Assembly (NCBI GenBank): GCA_009859145.1
Contig: VRVR01000056.1
Location: 1-64,000, forward strand
Direction of reading: 5' to 3'
Length of the DNA: 64,000 nucleotides
Source: Andalucia godoyi
Taxonomy: Eukaryota > Discoba > Jakobea > Jakobida > Andaluciidae
Shown: positions 20,109-30,516 of the stretch, piece after piece
Layout of the letters: each line of letters starts with the position of its first letter
Numbering within the stretch: position 1 is the stretch's first letter
The notes under the pieces: generated by a model
What the model saw: the letters and a program-made list of their open reading frames with translations, nothing else
Database searches by the model: none
What the model was told of the DNA's origin: nothing
Position numbers and translations under genes: made by a program

Positions 20109-21569
20109 GCCCCTCAACACGACGGAACAAGAAAACAAAAACCCAGCAGTGAAAGGGAGGAAGAAGAAGAAGAAGAAGAAGAAGAAGAAGAAGAGCAAAC
20201 CAATCAAAAACAAATAAGCGACGGTCTGCGCGTGCCTTTTCTTTTCCCCTCCTGATGCCGACGAAACCGCGTCTACTAAAACCGAGAATGTACGATGTAG
20301 TATAGACAGGACTCTGAAAGAAAAGGTTTTCAGAGAATAGTCAGCAAAGATGTATGTAGTCAAAAAGTTGGGGAAGGGAATCGAGCGTCGTGTTCAGAAA
20401 GAGAAAAACGCGAGAATACGATTCGTTTCCATCAACTCGGGACAAGAACGCAAGCCTTCCTATAGGCGGCTTGACCTGAATTAGACATGCTGGTTCCGCA
20501 GGCAGCAGAAAAATGTCCTGACTGCACTGGGCGTTCCGAGTCGACGGTAGCAGACTATTCTGTCTTGTTTTGACTCGCGCTGCAGACACGGGAGTGCGAA
20601 AATGACGAGCTGTGCGGTCGGATCACTTTAAATGTGGAAATGGCAGCAACTGTCCACCGGGAATACGAGCAAAAACGGATTCAGCGAGTTTGAAAAAGTG
20701 TAACTCGAATTCTGCATCGTGATGGATTCAGGATGGCAGCATCGAGTGGGTGGTTCCTAGAACAGCAGCGGAAGGCAGGTGTTTCGAGACATCGTCCAAG
20801 CAGAACGGATCTCCTTTGTCATGCCGGTCGTCCTGCGGAGGCAAAAATCGTCACCAGCGTAACAGAAGTGGGATCTTCAAGCGTACCAAACGGCGGAAAC
20901 CGAGAAACCCCTGTCGCATCTTGCGAGCAGCCCGTTGCTCTCGCACATCGAAGCAGAATGTTCATTGCTCCTTTTATGTGCACTGCCGTCGCAGCAATCC
21001 GTAACTGACTCCGATCACATCGCACGATCAGAACCCCGGCAGGTGCAGCGCATCATAGCACACTTCCACTGGAAAAGCCCCCAGTCGCCATTTTCGACAG
21101 GGTGAAAAGACGCTGATGCTTGTGTGTCTGGCGGGCGGGTGGAGGCGTTCTCGCAAGACGCAAAACCTCCGTGTCTCTCCTTCTTGGGATGGTGCGGGAA
21201 GGGGGGGCTCCTTTTGTCGATTTTCCTGCACCTCCGTGGAGGGGGGATCGAAAAACACATGACTGCCGCACTCGAAGCGCTGTTGAATGCGCCACCTCTT
21301 TTCCTGGTTTGCTGTAGAAAACACAGTTTGAAACACGGAAGTTTCCCAGAAGTTTACGCACCTTGTGCTGTCTTCCACTTTCTACGCTGTCTTAATTCAC
21401 GCCCGCAGCCACATGCGCTAACTAGGACGTCAATTCGCTGTCGTCGTCGGCAGGCACAGAGAAAAAATGCAGCCCCCTCGACGACTTTGAATATGTAATA
21501 AAATTTATTATCGCAACAGCACGGCCGACGAAGGCGCTCTATGACCAGACCATCATCGATCAATCGTGG
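20109..21569. other. Long intergenic stretch upstream of Myb 1
   Basis: Begins with a (GAA)n microsatellite at about 20158-20195 in the Myb leader. The remaining 1.3 kb has several 60-120-codon frames on both strands (for example ATG at 20733, 91 codons) with no recognised motif. No gene can be supported. Confidence 0.4.
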
Positions 21570-22217
21570 TTAGAAATGGTGGTGGTGGTGGTGGTAGCCG
21601 TGAGGTCCACAAAATCCACCACCCCAGCCTCCGTGGTGGTGATGTCCACCACCGAAACCAAAACCAAGCCCTGGACCGATCCCAAGGCCAAAACCCGGGC
21701 GTCCACATCCGTAGTACCCTCCCCCATAGCCATACCTCGATCCACCAAGCATCATGCCACCGAGCATGCCTCCCAACAGGCCAGCCCCCATGCCCATACC
21801 CATACCCATACCGGAGCCGCTCGAAGAAGAAGAAGAAGCGGAATCGTACTGGGGGGTTCGACTGACGACGTATACAGGTCTTTCTTGCAGCGTGTCTTCG
21901 TAAACATACTGCGGTCTTGCACGGACGGCTCTGGAGCCATACACAGGCGGAACACGACTGTCCATGTACTGAGGGGACTCGTACCGAGCTGAATCCTCGT
22001 CGCTGTGGACTACACGGTAATTCGCCGGGGTCGCGGTTCCTGGGCCATAATACTCTACTGGAGGATCCGATGCTACACGGCCCAGTCTCTGGCCGTACTG
22101 GGCAGGCTCTTCCAGCGGCGGCGCAGTTGGTGGTGGCGGCAGCGGATATGCAGCAGTCGCGCCGCTGCTATTGTTGTTGTTGTTATACGGATAACCAACA
22201 GGATACGGATTTGACAT
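21570..22217 (-). CDS. Gly/Tyr/His-rich low-complexity protein
   Basis: A 215-aa protein from the ATG at 22217. It has a Pro/Asn-rich N-terminus (SNPYPVGYPYNNNN), a central Tyr/Arg/Val region (RARPQYVYEDTL), and a Ser run. A glycine-zipper-like stretch rich in GxxxG (GAGLLGGMLGGMMLGG) follows, then a Gly/Phe/His tail ending in six His and Phe. The glycine zipper suggests membrane association or self-assembly, and the His clusters could bind metals. There is no signal peptide. The longer frame to 22385 passes through poly-Asn/poly-Lys repeat sequence and is rejected. Function unknown. Confidence 0.65.
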   Translation of the reverse strand: MSNPYPVGYPYNNNNNSSGATAAYPLPPPPTAPPLEEPAQYGQRLGRVASDPPVEYYGPGTATPANYRVVHSDEDSARYESPQYMDSRVPPVYGSRAVRARPQYVYEDTLQERPVYVVSRTPQYDSASSSSSSGSGMGMGMGMGAGLLGGMLGGMMLGGSRYGYGGGYYGCGRPGFGLGIGPGLGFGFGGGHHHHGGWGGGFCGPHGYHHHHHHF

Positions 22218-22502
22218 TGTGATTATTATACTATTATGGTTATAATTATTATTATTTTTTTGAGAAACCTTTTTTTTTTGCTGTAGCAACGCAAAAAAGA
22301 AGAGGCGAACAGGGGGAATTCGATCGCCGCCATTTGAAAAAGCCCAAAACTGGCCCACCACGGGCATACAATAAGCAGTGCGCATGATACAAGAAAAAAG
22401 AAACTCGGCAGTTTCTTGTATGACTTTTCACTGCACATCACTGGAAGACCTGCCGGTACTTCAAGGATGGATGCAGAACTTCGTCGAGACAGTGCTGGCG
22501 GC

Positions 22503-23501
22503 CTATGCAGAGTCGACTTGTGCCATTTCATCCAGATCTGTCATGTCTTCCGGCAATCCCGAGCAGAACCAAAGCACTCCACCGACAACAAAGGATCCCA
22601 TCACCGCAGTTGTTTGAATCCACACGATGTACAACACATAATACGACACAGGGCGCTTGTCAGAGCAATTCCAAGTGGAAAACAAGCATATTGCGCCACC
22701 AATCATGACGATCGCAGACGAAAAGACGCAGTACAGCCATATTGCAAGGGGAAGCCCCGACCGGAACGCAGCAGAATCGAGCACCGCTGGGCGTTTGCTT
22801 TGAGAAGCATCCAGCATTTTCCGCTGCACAAGCCGTCGGAACCCGTAAAAACAAACCAGCAAGACGCTGTACAGGAGCGAGAAGACCAGAAATGCAACCA
22901 CCGGTCGGTCGCAAGCGTCTGCATCCCTTTCGTGTACCAGCGCAACAAAACACAAAAGCGCGTTCAGCAGCGACACTCCAAAAGTGAATGGAGACCACGG
23001 GGCAAACAGCGCTCCCCCACAGATCATGTAGCACGACGCAACCTGTCGAACTGCTTGGACAACCGACAGGCAGCACAGCTGGAAGACAAGCAGCGAGCCA
23101 ATTCCTACCTCGCGACCATCATCTGGACTACTTCTGCTATAGTACGCAGGATGCGGGTGCTGAGGAGAACGAAAAGTGGAAGGCGTGGTCGCTGCAGTCT
23201 TTGGAACCGGCGACAGTGAAGTCAGTGGATATGTCGAGCGGTCCGGAGCTGGTTGGATCCCCGCCATTGGCCGAACTCGACTGTGGTCGGCACTGTCTGC
23301 ACTACTGTTACTGTTACCAGAGCCATGCTGCCGGTTGGGAGTACTCTCGAGAGGAGCCAAGAGGGAAGATCTCGCAAACGGTGAGCTGGTCGAAGTGAAT
23401 AGGTGGTTCGGTCGCTTAACAACCGGTGCAGGCCGCGTTTCAGGATACTCAATGTCGTCGTTCATATCTAGATCTGGGATCGGCGTCAATTGACAACGCA
23501 T
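22503..23501 (-). CDS. Multi-span membrane protein, unknown
   Basis: Not recognised. A 332-aa frame from the ATG at 23501 (a second ATG at 23465 gives MNDDIEYPETRP). Residues 1-125 are Ser/Pro-rich and cytosolic-looking. From ~130 on there are five or six hydrophobic segments, among them GSLLVFQLCCLSVVQ, FGVSLLNALLCFVALV, PVVAFLVFSLLYSVLLVCFYGF, LAIWLYCVFSSAIVMIGGAICL and TTAVMGSFVVGGVLWFC. The acidic C-terminus has LPEDMTDLDEMAQ. The start lies only 23 bp from the edge of a 599-bp repeat, so its promoter or leader probably lies within the repeat. Confidence 0.7.
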   Translation of the reverse strand: MRCQLTPIPDLDMNDDIEYPETRPAPVVKRPNHLFTSTSSPFARSSLLAPLESTPNRQHGSGNSNSSADSADHSRVRPMAGIQPAPDRSTYPLTSLSPVPKTAATTPSTFRSPQHPHPAYYSRSSPDDGREVGIGSLLVFQLCCLSVVQAVRQVASCYMICGGALFAPWSPFTFGVSLLNALLCFVALVHERDADACDRPVVAFLVFSLLYSVLLVCFYGFRRLVQRKMLDASQSKRPAVLDSAAFRSGLPLAIWLYCVFSSAIVMIGGAICLFSTWNCSDKRPVSYYVLYIVWIQTTAVMGSFVVGGVLWFCSGLPEDMTDLDEMAQVDSA

Positions 23502-23523
23502 GCATATATGTACAGTGAAAGAT

Positions 23524-24122
23524 GGCTGACAGCTTTGTGTATCAAAACGCTGAACATCAAACAATACGAATTTTCTTACCGTAGTCAAGTCTACTATTTC
23601 TTATTTTTTCTTCGCTTTCCTTTCTGTGTGTTGGTGTCTTCAATAATCGAACCTTCAAGCAGCACCTTTCATCAGAGACAAAGACAAAGACAAAAACATC
23701 TCATGGCTCCAAAGAGGGGGTCTTCTTGACAAACGCAAACCGGCCGTGTTCAAAGATGCCGAGAACGAAGAAACCCGTTGATCCCCTCTTGTCGAAGGCG
23801 GAGAGCAAGAAGATGGTCATCGTCAGACGGCTGGGCAAGATATTTTTAAATTCCCGAAGATGTGATCGATTACGTTCGGAAATGCGCTCTAAGCTAGAGA
23901 ACAAGAAGGAGCAAAGACAAAAGCGCCGTTCGCCGACGACATTCTGTTTCCTCCAACGTTCAATTTTGAATGTCGAGTCGACTGCGGAGTATGCTGGTTG
24001 CGAGGACCCTTTGATGTAGAATTGACGCTCGCCGCAAATAAAAACAACACGTGGCTTGGATCTGTCTTCGGTGACAGCATAGCCGATGATGACCAATAAT
24101 GATTCATGTTTTTGGCGAGCGG
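23524..24122. repeat. 599-bp duplicated segment, copy A
   Basis: Identical in length, and by eye identical in sequence except one substitution (T at 23637, G at 42571), to 42458-43056 in the same orientation. It starts GGCTGACAGC and ends GGCGAGCGG. Neither end shows terminal inverted repeats, and no clear target-site duplication is seen. The minus strand has a 131-codon open frame (23701-24096, without ATG) that also exists in copy B. The plus strand has a frame starting MPRTKKPVD. Neither is recognised. Confidence 0.95.
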
Positions 24123-24404
24123 AATCGTAAAAGAAAAAAGAAAAAAGACATGGGAATTATCAGTATCGCGGAATTAACGAAACATCAGCGGATGCCGTTT
24201 CAAGAAGCGTGCGGAATCACGGAGTACCGATACCGTCGTGTGGAGTGGCGTGGCGTAGGGTTTATAGCATAGGCCATCCGACGCGCGCAAACCACTATTA
24301 GTATGGTTGTGGGTTGCGCGGTGGTGGAGGAGGAAGGGAGAGTGCAGCCGCGGAAATACTGCGATCGTTTGTACATGCAGGAGGGAGTGTGGTGCTCCCT
24401 TCGC

Positions 24405-25910
24405 CTATGATTCGTCGTTGTGAAGCAAGGAGGCGAGTGAGACTCGGGAAAACGGAGATCGCGAGTCGAGTGCGGTGCCGAGAGTCGTCGCTGCGGGTGA
24501 GGAAGAGGAATGTCGACTGTTCCCGGGACAGCCTTCTTCGATCGATACTTGTTGACCGCCAAGCGTTGAGGGACAGGAGATGGCACGAGGACTGCCGGTG
24601 ACGCTGGACGACGGCTCGCCTGGTATTCTGTCAACCAGTACTTTTCTGCGTTTCGAGGATGTTGAGAGAGTGGTAGGCCGGTAATCACAGACGATGCGTG
24701 CATTCGTGCTAGCCGTGGGCCCATCGTTGTCATCACCACATCCACAGTCATCCTCGTCCCCATCTTCATGACCACCATCACCGTTGTCGGGATCGTTGTC
24801 GGGAACGTTGCCAAGGCTGTGATTATGAGTCAGGATGTCTTCGTTGGATTGAAGCGACCCGAGAGAATGTTGTCGTTTCCTTCGTTTCAGCGAAGAGCCG
24901 GTTGGCAATGGTGTTGGCCCGGTGAGCGAAGCAATTGCATCGAGCTTCGAAACAAGAGAGTCCGGAATATCTGGCAACGAATGGCCACATGACGATAATA
25001 TGATGCAGAACAGTTCAGTGGGCTCCGGATCCTGCGCAAGCCGTTCTTTGGCATCGCAAAGGAACCGTTCGATCCAACAGTGCTCGTCGGTGGGCTCCGA
25101 GGGATGCTGCGAGTCGGTCTGTGCGCAGATAAGCGGATGCTTGACGCCTGCTCGAATTGCAGCTTTCGCTCGCTTGCTAATGGAAAGCCAGCGAAACCGA
25201 ACTGCGGTGTCGTGGCGGCCAGGAAGATGTGCACTCAATACCGACCATCGCGGGCCGTACGTTCGAAACAGAACAGCCAGCTTCACATACTCTCCAAAGG
25301 TCCAGCGCTGGTCTCTCACCAGCTTTGGATCGAGGACTCGACGGAATCGCTGCGAACACGCATTCGGAGGGCGGTGTGTTCCGATGTATTGTGCAATGGC
25401 GGTCCACGAATTCTCGCCAAACATCCGAACGCCGTCCAGGAGCTTTGCATCTTCTTCTGCATTCCAGCGTTTGGAAGGTTGACGAAGCAAACTCGCATTG
25501 CGATCCGCATCCGATTGCGTCATCTCCGCATCCAGCATGCAGCTCCGGAGCGCGGAGGTGCTCGATTCATTGCTGATTTGCGGCAGCCTCGGGAGAGTAG
25601 CTAGTGTCAGTGCGCTGCTGCTCACCAAGTGTCCGCCGTAGAGCGAAGTGTACGAGTGGCTTGGGAACTGCGACTGCTGTGAATGTTGAGGGTGTTGCGG
25701 ATGAGACGGCGGTGGCAGTGGAGGTGATAGATGTGCTGTTAGTGGAAGTGAAGAGTGTGTCGGAAGCGAACGGAACGCATCGGTTGTGAAGAAAGGGCTC
25801 CGCTGCGCAGCACTTCGAACGCCGAGATGGGGAGCAGAGCTTGCCGAAGACGTACTCCGTGAGTCCTGGGCAGCAGGAGGGACATTCCATTTCTGCTGCT
25901 GTTGGTTCAT
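24405..25910 (-). CDS. Myb/SANT DNA-binding protein, paralogue 2
   Basis: A 501-aa protein from ATG 25910 (MNQQQQKWNVPP). A Gln/Ser/Pro-rich N-terminus precedes two adjacent Myb repeats at about 150-250: KRWNAEEDAKLLDGVRMFGENSWTAIAQYI, then NACSQRFRRVLDPKLVRDQRW, then FGEYVKLAVLFRTYGPRWSVLSAHLPGRHDTAVRFRW. The linker and second recognition helix are nearly the same as in the paralogue at 18117-20108 (NACSQRYRRVLDP, GRHDTAIRFRW). The C-terminus has an acidic Asp/Gly run. The upstream open frame to 26495 lacks an ATG in plausible context. Probably a sequence-specific transcription factor. Confidence 0.87.
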   Translation of the reverse strand: MNQQQQKWNVPPAAQDSRSTSSASSAPHLGVRSAAQRSPFFTTDAFRSLPTHSSLPLTAHLSPPLPPPSHPQHPQHSQQSQFPSHSYTSLYGGHLVSSSALTLATLPRLPQISNESSTSALRSCMLDAEMTQSDADRNASLLRQPSKRWNAEEDAKLLDGVRMFGENSWTAIAQYIGTHRPPNACSQRFRRVLDPKLVRDQRWTFGEYVKLAVLFRTYGPRWSVLSAHLPGRHDTAVRFRWLSISKRAKAAIRAGVKHPLICAQTDSQHPSEPTDEHCWIERFLCDAKERLAQDPEPTELFCIILSSCGHSLPDIPDSLVSKLDAIASLTGPTPLPTGSSLKRRKRQHSLGSLQSNEDILTHNHSLGNVPDNDPDNGDGGHEDGDEDDCGCGDDNDGPTASTNARIVCDYRPTTLSTSSKRRKVLVDRIPGEPSSSVTGSPRAISCPSTLGGQQVSIEEGCPGNSRHSSSSPAATTLGTALDSRSPFSRVSLASLLHNDES

Positions 25911-26731
25911 GACTGAAGTGAAGAACAGCAACAAAAAGAACAAGAACAAGAACAAGAAGAACCAGAAGGAGTTATCGTTTTGAGAGCTTCGCAGGAAGAA
26001 TGCAAAAAAAATGCAAAAGAGAGAAACGGCATACTGGTAGGACGACGAGTGCTTTCTACGCGGATCCGCAGCGCTTTTCTGTTTAGAGTCCTTTTTCCCC
26101 CTTGTTTCCGTGCGCGCTCTCACTGAGTTTTTCTGTTTTCCGTTTTCTGTCCCTAGTTTTTGAGATTGAAACTCCATGCAGCTACGGCATCGAAACAGCA
26201 TGAGCAAAAACGCCAATATGTTGTAGCGGGCATGTGAGCGCATCCGAACGCCCTGCTCCACAGCGGATAGGTGTATTACGAGATGCATAAGTTGAACGTT
26301 CTGAGAGCGGGCTTCAAAGGCCTCAAAAGGTAATACATTGCAGGTTTGGATCCCACAGCGGTCGAAAGCGTTCTTGGAAAGCCGAGGGTGATGGGGAAAT
26401 TCTTCTTGCATGCCGTCCGAGCAGGAGCAGCAAAGCATACCAGCATCGCTTGTGTTTTCCAAGGAGACTTCCAAGTTCCAACCAGTAGCGCCCACGTTCT
26501 GCTGATATGCAGGGATTTGTCAAATTGTGTGGTACCAGTAATTGCTCGCGCGGCTGCGGGCCATTCGTGCATGCCCCTTTCGTTTACTGTGTTTGTTTGC
26601 AGCGGATTGGGTTGCGGTTGGGTGTCGAGGATGGTGAATGGCGAATGGCGAATGGCGGTGGGGAGAAAAATGGAGGAGGTGGGAGTAGCCGAGTGCGTGA
26701 CAAGATCCCCAGCCGCTACGAGCCATACTCT
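25911..26731. other. Intergenic upstream of Myb 2
   Basis: About 0.8 kb with an AACAAG-rich repeat at about 25925-25965. Promoter of Myb 2 and 3' flank of the tRNA synthetase gene. A plus-strand open frame here continues antisense through the synthetase and is not a gene. Confidence 0.45.
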
Positions 26732-28099
26732 CTAGAGGTTGCGTCCCTTGAGCGGTCGGAGTTCCATAAACTTCCTAACGACCTCGTCCGTCTGCAGCTC
26801 GCGGTTCTTCTGGTGGGCTTCGACAATGGCCTGGACTTTTTTGATGAGGATCGCCTTGACCTCGCCCGAGAACATCTTGCCAGACCCGTACCGTTCTGCA
26901 ACATCCCTAAGGACCTCGTCGTCATGCTCCAGGAACCGCAACCACTGGTATGCAACATCGATATCCAAGTTTGCGCCATTTGCAATTTGCTCTTCCTTTG
27001 TCTTTCCGCCTCCCGAAAACGCATGCTTGTTGATTTTCTTTTCGATCTCCTTTGCTGTGTCTGTCAGAAACACTGCAGATGCGGTGTTCGACGAGGACAT
27101 CTTTCCAGCAACTCCTTGCAACGGAGGGAAGAACATCGAGTGGACCAAGCTGGGCTTGTGAAACCCAAGCTTGGGCGCAATGTCCCGCGTCATTCTAAAG
27201 TACGGATCCTGGTCAATGCCGCATGGAATCAAGCACCGAACATCTCTTCGAAGACCAAAGATGTGCGGAAATGCGCTTGGGAACGAGGGTGCCGCCTGAA
27301 TCGCAGGAAATGCAATCTTTCCAATCGCATCCGCATCCGTAAACCCGAATATCGAACGCACGGTCGTGGTCGTAACCGACCTCTGGATGTCGATGATTGT
27401 CGGGTACATATGGCCAATGTAGTCCGAGTCTCGGAACACAAACGTGCGCTCCATCTCAAAGCCGAGCGCAAGGATGTCTCGTGCATTCTCAATGCCCAAC
27501 GCCCGCGTCTCGCTCAAGTCAATGTTTTTCCAAATTGTCTTTTCGTCATCGGTAAGCTGGATGACAAGCGGGCACTGAAGTGCATCGTGCAGCCACTTTG
27601 TAAACATGAACGGAACCAAGTGCCCCAAGTGCATCCCATTCGACGGACCCCGGCCGGTATACAGATACACCGGCTTCCCGGCTTCCAATGCATCCAAGAT
27701 CGCCTGCAGATCGCGGTGCGAAAAGAAGATTCCTCTGCGCAACCACGGATGCGGCGCAACCCCCGTCACCTTCTCAAACCGCTCCAGCAGCGCAGTCGTT
27801 ATGCGCGATGACCCAAAATCCGCAACCAGCTTGTCGTAGTCCACCGTCCCGCCCACATCCCACGGTGTCACGACAGCAGCATCACTTGACGCCGCCGCAT
27901 CTTCCACCACCTTCTTCGGTCCCGCCACCGTCGTAGCATCACTTGATGCACCATGGTCCAGCTGCTCCAGCTGCTGCTTGAGTTCTTTGAGCACAAACAC
28001 CGCCTTCTCGATCGTCACGGAATCACTCTTGGCTTGTTTCAGCGATCGAACCGTTTCTCGCTGTGCATCAAGCCGCCTCACCACTTCCGAACGGTCCAT
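26732..28099 (-). CDS. Tryptophanyl-tRNA synthetase, cytosolic, with WHEP domain
   Basis: Charges tRNA-Trp. The 455-aa class Ic enzyme starts at ATG 28099. Residues ~3-48 (VVRRLDAQRETVRSLKQAK...AVFVLKELKQQLEQL) form a WHEP helix-turn-helix as in metazoan WARS1. The catalytic core has the HIGH-equivalent PSNGMHLGHL (152-161) and the KMSKS-equivalent GKMSSS (~332-337), with eukaryotic-type IPCGIDQDPYFRMTRD between them. FSGEVKAILIKKVQAIVEAHQ forms the C-terminal tRNA-binding helix. No mitochondrial presequence is visible. The frame upstream to 28159 is Lys-rich repeat without ATG. Confidence 0.95.
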   Translation of the reverse strand: MDRSEVVRRLDAQRETVRSLKQAKSDSVTIEKAVFVLKELKQQLEQLDHGASSDATTVAGPKKVVEDAAASSDAAVVTPWDVGGTVDYDKLVADFGSSRITTALLERFEKVTGVAPHPWLRRGIFFSHRDLQAILDALEAGKPVYLYTGRGPSNGMHLGHLVPFMFTKWLHDALQCPLVIQLTDDEKTIWKNIDLSETRALGIENARDILALGFEMERTFVFRDSDYIGHMYPTIIDIQRSVTTTTVRSIFGFTDADAIGKIAFPAIQAAPSFPSAFPHIFGLRRDVRCLIPCGIDQDPYFRMTRDIAPKLGFHKPSLVHSMFFPPLQGVAGKMSSSNTASAVFLTDTAKEIEKKINKHAFSGGGKTKEEQIANGANLDIDVAYQWLRFLEHDDEVLRDVAERYGSGKMFSGEVKAILIKKVQAIVEAHQKNRELQTDEVVRKFMELRPLKGRNL

Positions 28100-29144
28100 A
28101 TGCAACGCTTCTGCTTTCTGCTGGTTATGTTTTTTTTTTTTTGTTTTTTTTTTGTTCAAGCGTGTGGGGAAAAAAGGAGAAGCGAGAATTAAAATAAAGC
28201 GTCACAGCATCAAATACTTTTTTGAAAAAAAGAAAACGAAAAAGTAAAAGGGAAAAATAATATGGATGCAGACAAGCCTGCAGGAGAAGTGGACTACAGT
28301 CGATGAGCGAACATCCATGAGCTTCGAGTTTTTCGGTTGCATTCTGTTTTCGTACAGTCGCTGCAGACTCGCTGCTGGCGAAGGGGAGGGGTTGGGAGAA
28401 GGGGCGGTTGTGGCATGTGCGAGCAGAGCATGAGCACCATCGGCGGAAGTCTGGCAAGAATTTCACGCTTCGGGGAAGCCTCAGGGAAGGGTTCCGTGGC
28501 TGCTCATACGTCGGGTGTTGGTGTTGGTTTCGTAAATGGATAATGCACAGAGTTTGCGGCGTTTGCCGAATGCTTGCTGACAGGTTTCGGGCACTGACTT
28601 TCCATTTCTACGCTAACGGGAGGACGGGGTCACGGGGTGCTACGCACGGGACAACCGGCTTGGGAACGGGTGCTTCGGGGTCGGTGTGAGCAACCGGAAG
28701 AACTGGGCCAATGATCTGCTTTGAACGTCACGGATCCCCGTTCCCCATGCCGACTGGACCAACAAGTGGCCGAGCAGACAAGGAGCGGACGTATGAGCTG
28801 TGCGCTAACCGCTCAGAACTTCTTGGTTCAGCATATCCCGTTATGCGAGCACAAAGAGGTGAACTTTGGGTGAGCGCTGGCTTGTTTTTCAATTGTTCTG
28901 AGGCTTCTGTTTTCCTCTGGGATTCGCCGCTGGTCATCGTCATCATCATCATATAGTTGCGGTTTACTTCTTTTCCGTCTTTTATTTTTCTTTTCCTTTT
29001 TCCTTTTTCCTTTTTCCTTTTCCTTTTTCCTCTCGTCTTCTTTCCTTCCGTGTTTCCCAAAGCAGAAAAAAAAAAAGAACAGTTCCCGAGAGAAGAGAAA
29101 GAAGAAGAAGCAGAAGAAGCAGAAAAGACGAAAAAGCAAGGCAG
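28100..29144. other. Divergent intergenic region
   Basis: About 1 kb between the divergent synthetase and myristoylated-family gene. It contains poly-T runs near 28130-28152 and a (CTTTTTC)n-like pyrimidine run at 28985-29045. No gene supported. Confidence 0.45.
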
Positions 29145-30242
29145 ATGGGAAGTTGTCAGTCAGCATCCTCGAAGCATACCGCAGCAATCACTCCGATCAT
29201 CCCTTTGAAGATCTCCTCTAGTCCTGCCTTACCAGCTGCACAAGTGTCTAGCGAAAAGTTCTCAAGCATGGCCACCGTACCCGTGCATCTTGCGAAATTC
29301 GACGCTCCTGTCCGCAGAACCGTGTCGGAAGTCAATGTCTACCGCAGCAGTACCCCGTCCACGAATGCTGCTGCTTGCAGCACCAGTAGCACGGCCAGCA
29401 GTAGCAGTAGCAGTTCGGCACCAGTGGACTGCATTGTGCATAACAATTTGCAATTTCCAGTACGGCTTGTGGTTCAGTACACGGCCCAAGCGAATGGACC
29501 GGATGGCGAGCGTGGAAAGGAGACGACGCATGTTCGCGAGTTCATGTCGTTTCCTCGGACGAAGAAGGTGCTTCGGTTCCGAGCCGGCGTTCGTATTGTG
29601 GCCGTCGAAGCCAACCAAGGATGGAGCCGCGCATCCGTTCGCAACCCGATCGTCATCTCTGCAGACTCCAGCATTCTGCTGAACTTGATGTACGGAGACG
29701 AAGCGCTGGATGAAATCGAGCATTTCCGAGCCACAAGCTCCAAACGGCAAGTCACTGTCTCGCAAACAGTTCTGGAGCCCGCCGTCCACGGGATCTCACA
29801 CATGACCCGCAGCGCCCTTTCTTCGATGGGCCTTTTCAAACCGTTGATCCCCTTGTTTCCGGGCCAACCGCAACACAACCAGAGTTTCCACGTTGCCAAC
29901 AACCTGCATCATGTCCACAAGGAGCACGAACAAGGACATGGACATGGACATGAACAGGAACAGGAGCAGGAGCAGGAGCAGGAGGATGAGGATGAGGATG
30001 AAACGTGCTATGACACGGACAGCAAGTGCTCGTCCATCAGCCTTGAAAGCGCTCTGTGCGGTGATGACGACGACTTTGGATCGAATCCTTACTGGTGCCC
30101 ATCGTCCGACGTCGGAAACGCCCCGTTCTGCATCTGCGGATACGACATTGCTGTCTCGCACAAGACGAGGGAACGCAGACCGGTCCTCTACGGAGTATGC
30201 GCTGCAACGCGACACCCTGGCAACGACTCGGATCTCTACTAG
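29145..30242 (+). CDS. Myristoylated-family protein 1 (novel family)
   Basis: Not recognised as a known family. The 365-aa product begins MGSCQSAS, which fits the N-myristoylation consensus MGxxxS with a nearby Cys for palmitoylation, so a membrane-anchored peripheral protein is inferred. RRTVSEV (~62) is a PKA-like phosphosite. The conserved core at ~100-190 contains NNLQFPVRLVVQY, REFMSFPRTKK and GVRIVAVEANQGW; related strings occur in the genes at 37622-38677 and 39194-40669. The C-terminal half has a repeat-encoded HGHGHEQEQEQ/acidic run and a Cys-containing end (CICGYD, YGVCAATRH). No membrane spans or catalytic motifs are visible. Confidence 0.8.
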   Translation: MGSCQSASSKHTAAITPIIPLKISSSPALPAAQVSSEKFSSMATVPVHLAKFDAPVRRTVSEVNVYRSSTPSTNAAACSTSSTASSSSSSSAPVDCIVHNNLQFPVRLVVQYTAQANGPDGERGKETTHVREFMSFPRTKKVLRFRAGVRIVAVEANQGWSRASVRNPIVISADSSILLNLMYGDEALDEIEHFRATSSKRQVTVSQTVLEPAVHGISHMTRSALSSMGLFKPLIPLFPGQPQHNQSFHVANNLHHVHKEHEQGHGHGHEQEQEQEQEQEDEDEDETCYDTDSKCSSISLESALCGDDDDFGSNPYWCPSSDVGNAPFCICGYDIAVSHKTRERRPVLYGVCAATRHPGNDSDLY

Positions 30243-30516
30243 GTCCTCCCCACGCTCTCCCGATCCCCGGTCCCTCCTTCATGTGCAGAGAAAAATGTAT
30301 GACGATGAATATTACTGCACTGTACTGTATGATATGTATTATATTTGTAATTTAAATTTAAAAAATTAGAAGAGAGATTTCCTTCCGTGCAACGAAAAAC
30401 GGTGATGCTGGTGAGCAAGCAGCAGCAACGCGTATCCATTGGGTAACTTTATCCTTATTTAACATGTCAATGTTGTCGATGGTGTCTCTGTTGATTCAAT
30501 CATTCTTCATTGTCTT

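Noticed and set aside
20733-21008. 91-codon ATG frame upstream of Myb 1
   Set aside because: An overlapping frame of similar length in another phase and no recognisable motif make chance more likely.
22416-23219. 267-codon plus-strand frame
   Set aside because: Antisense shadow of the multi-span membrane protein gene.
26507-27811. 434-codon plus-strand open frame
   Set aside because: Lies antisense across the tryptophanyl-tRNA synthetase, whose motifs are all intact on the other strand; composition (Arg/Cys/His-rich) is shadow-like.
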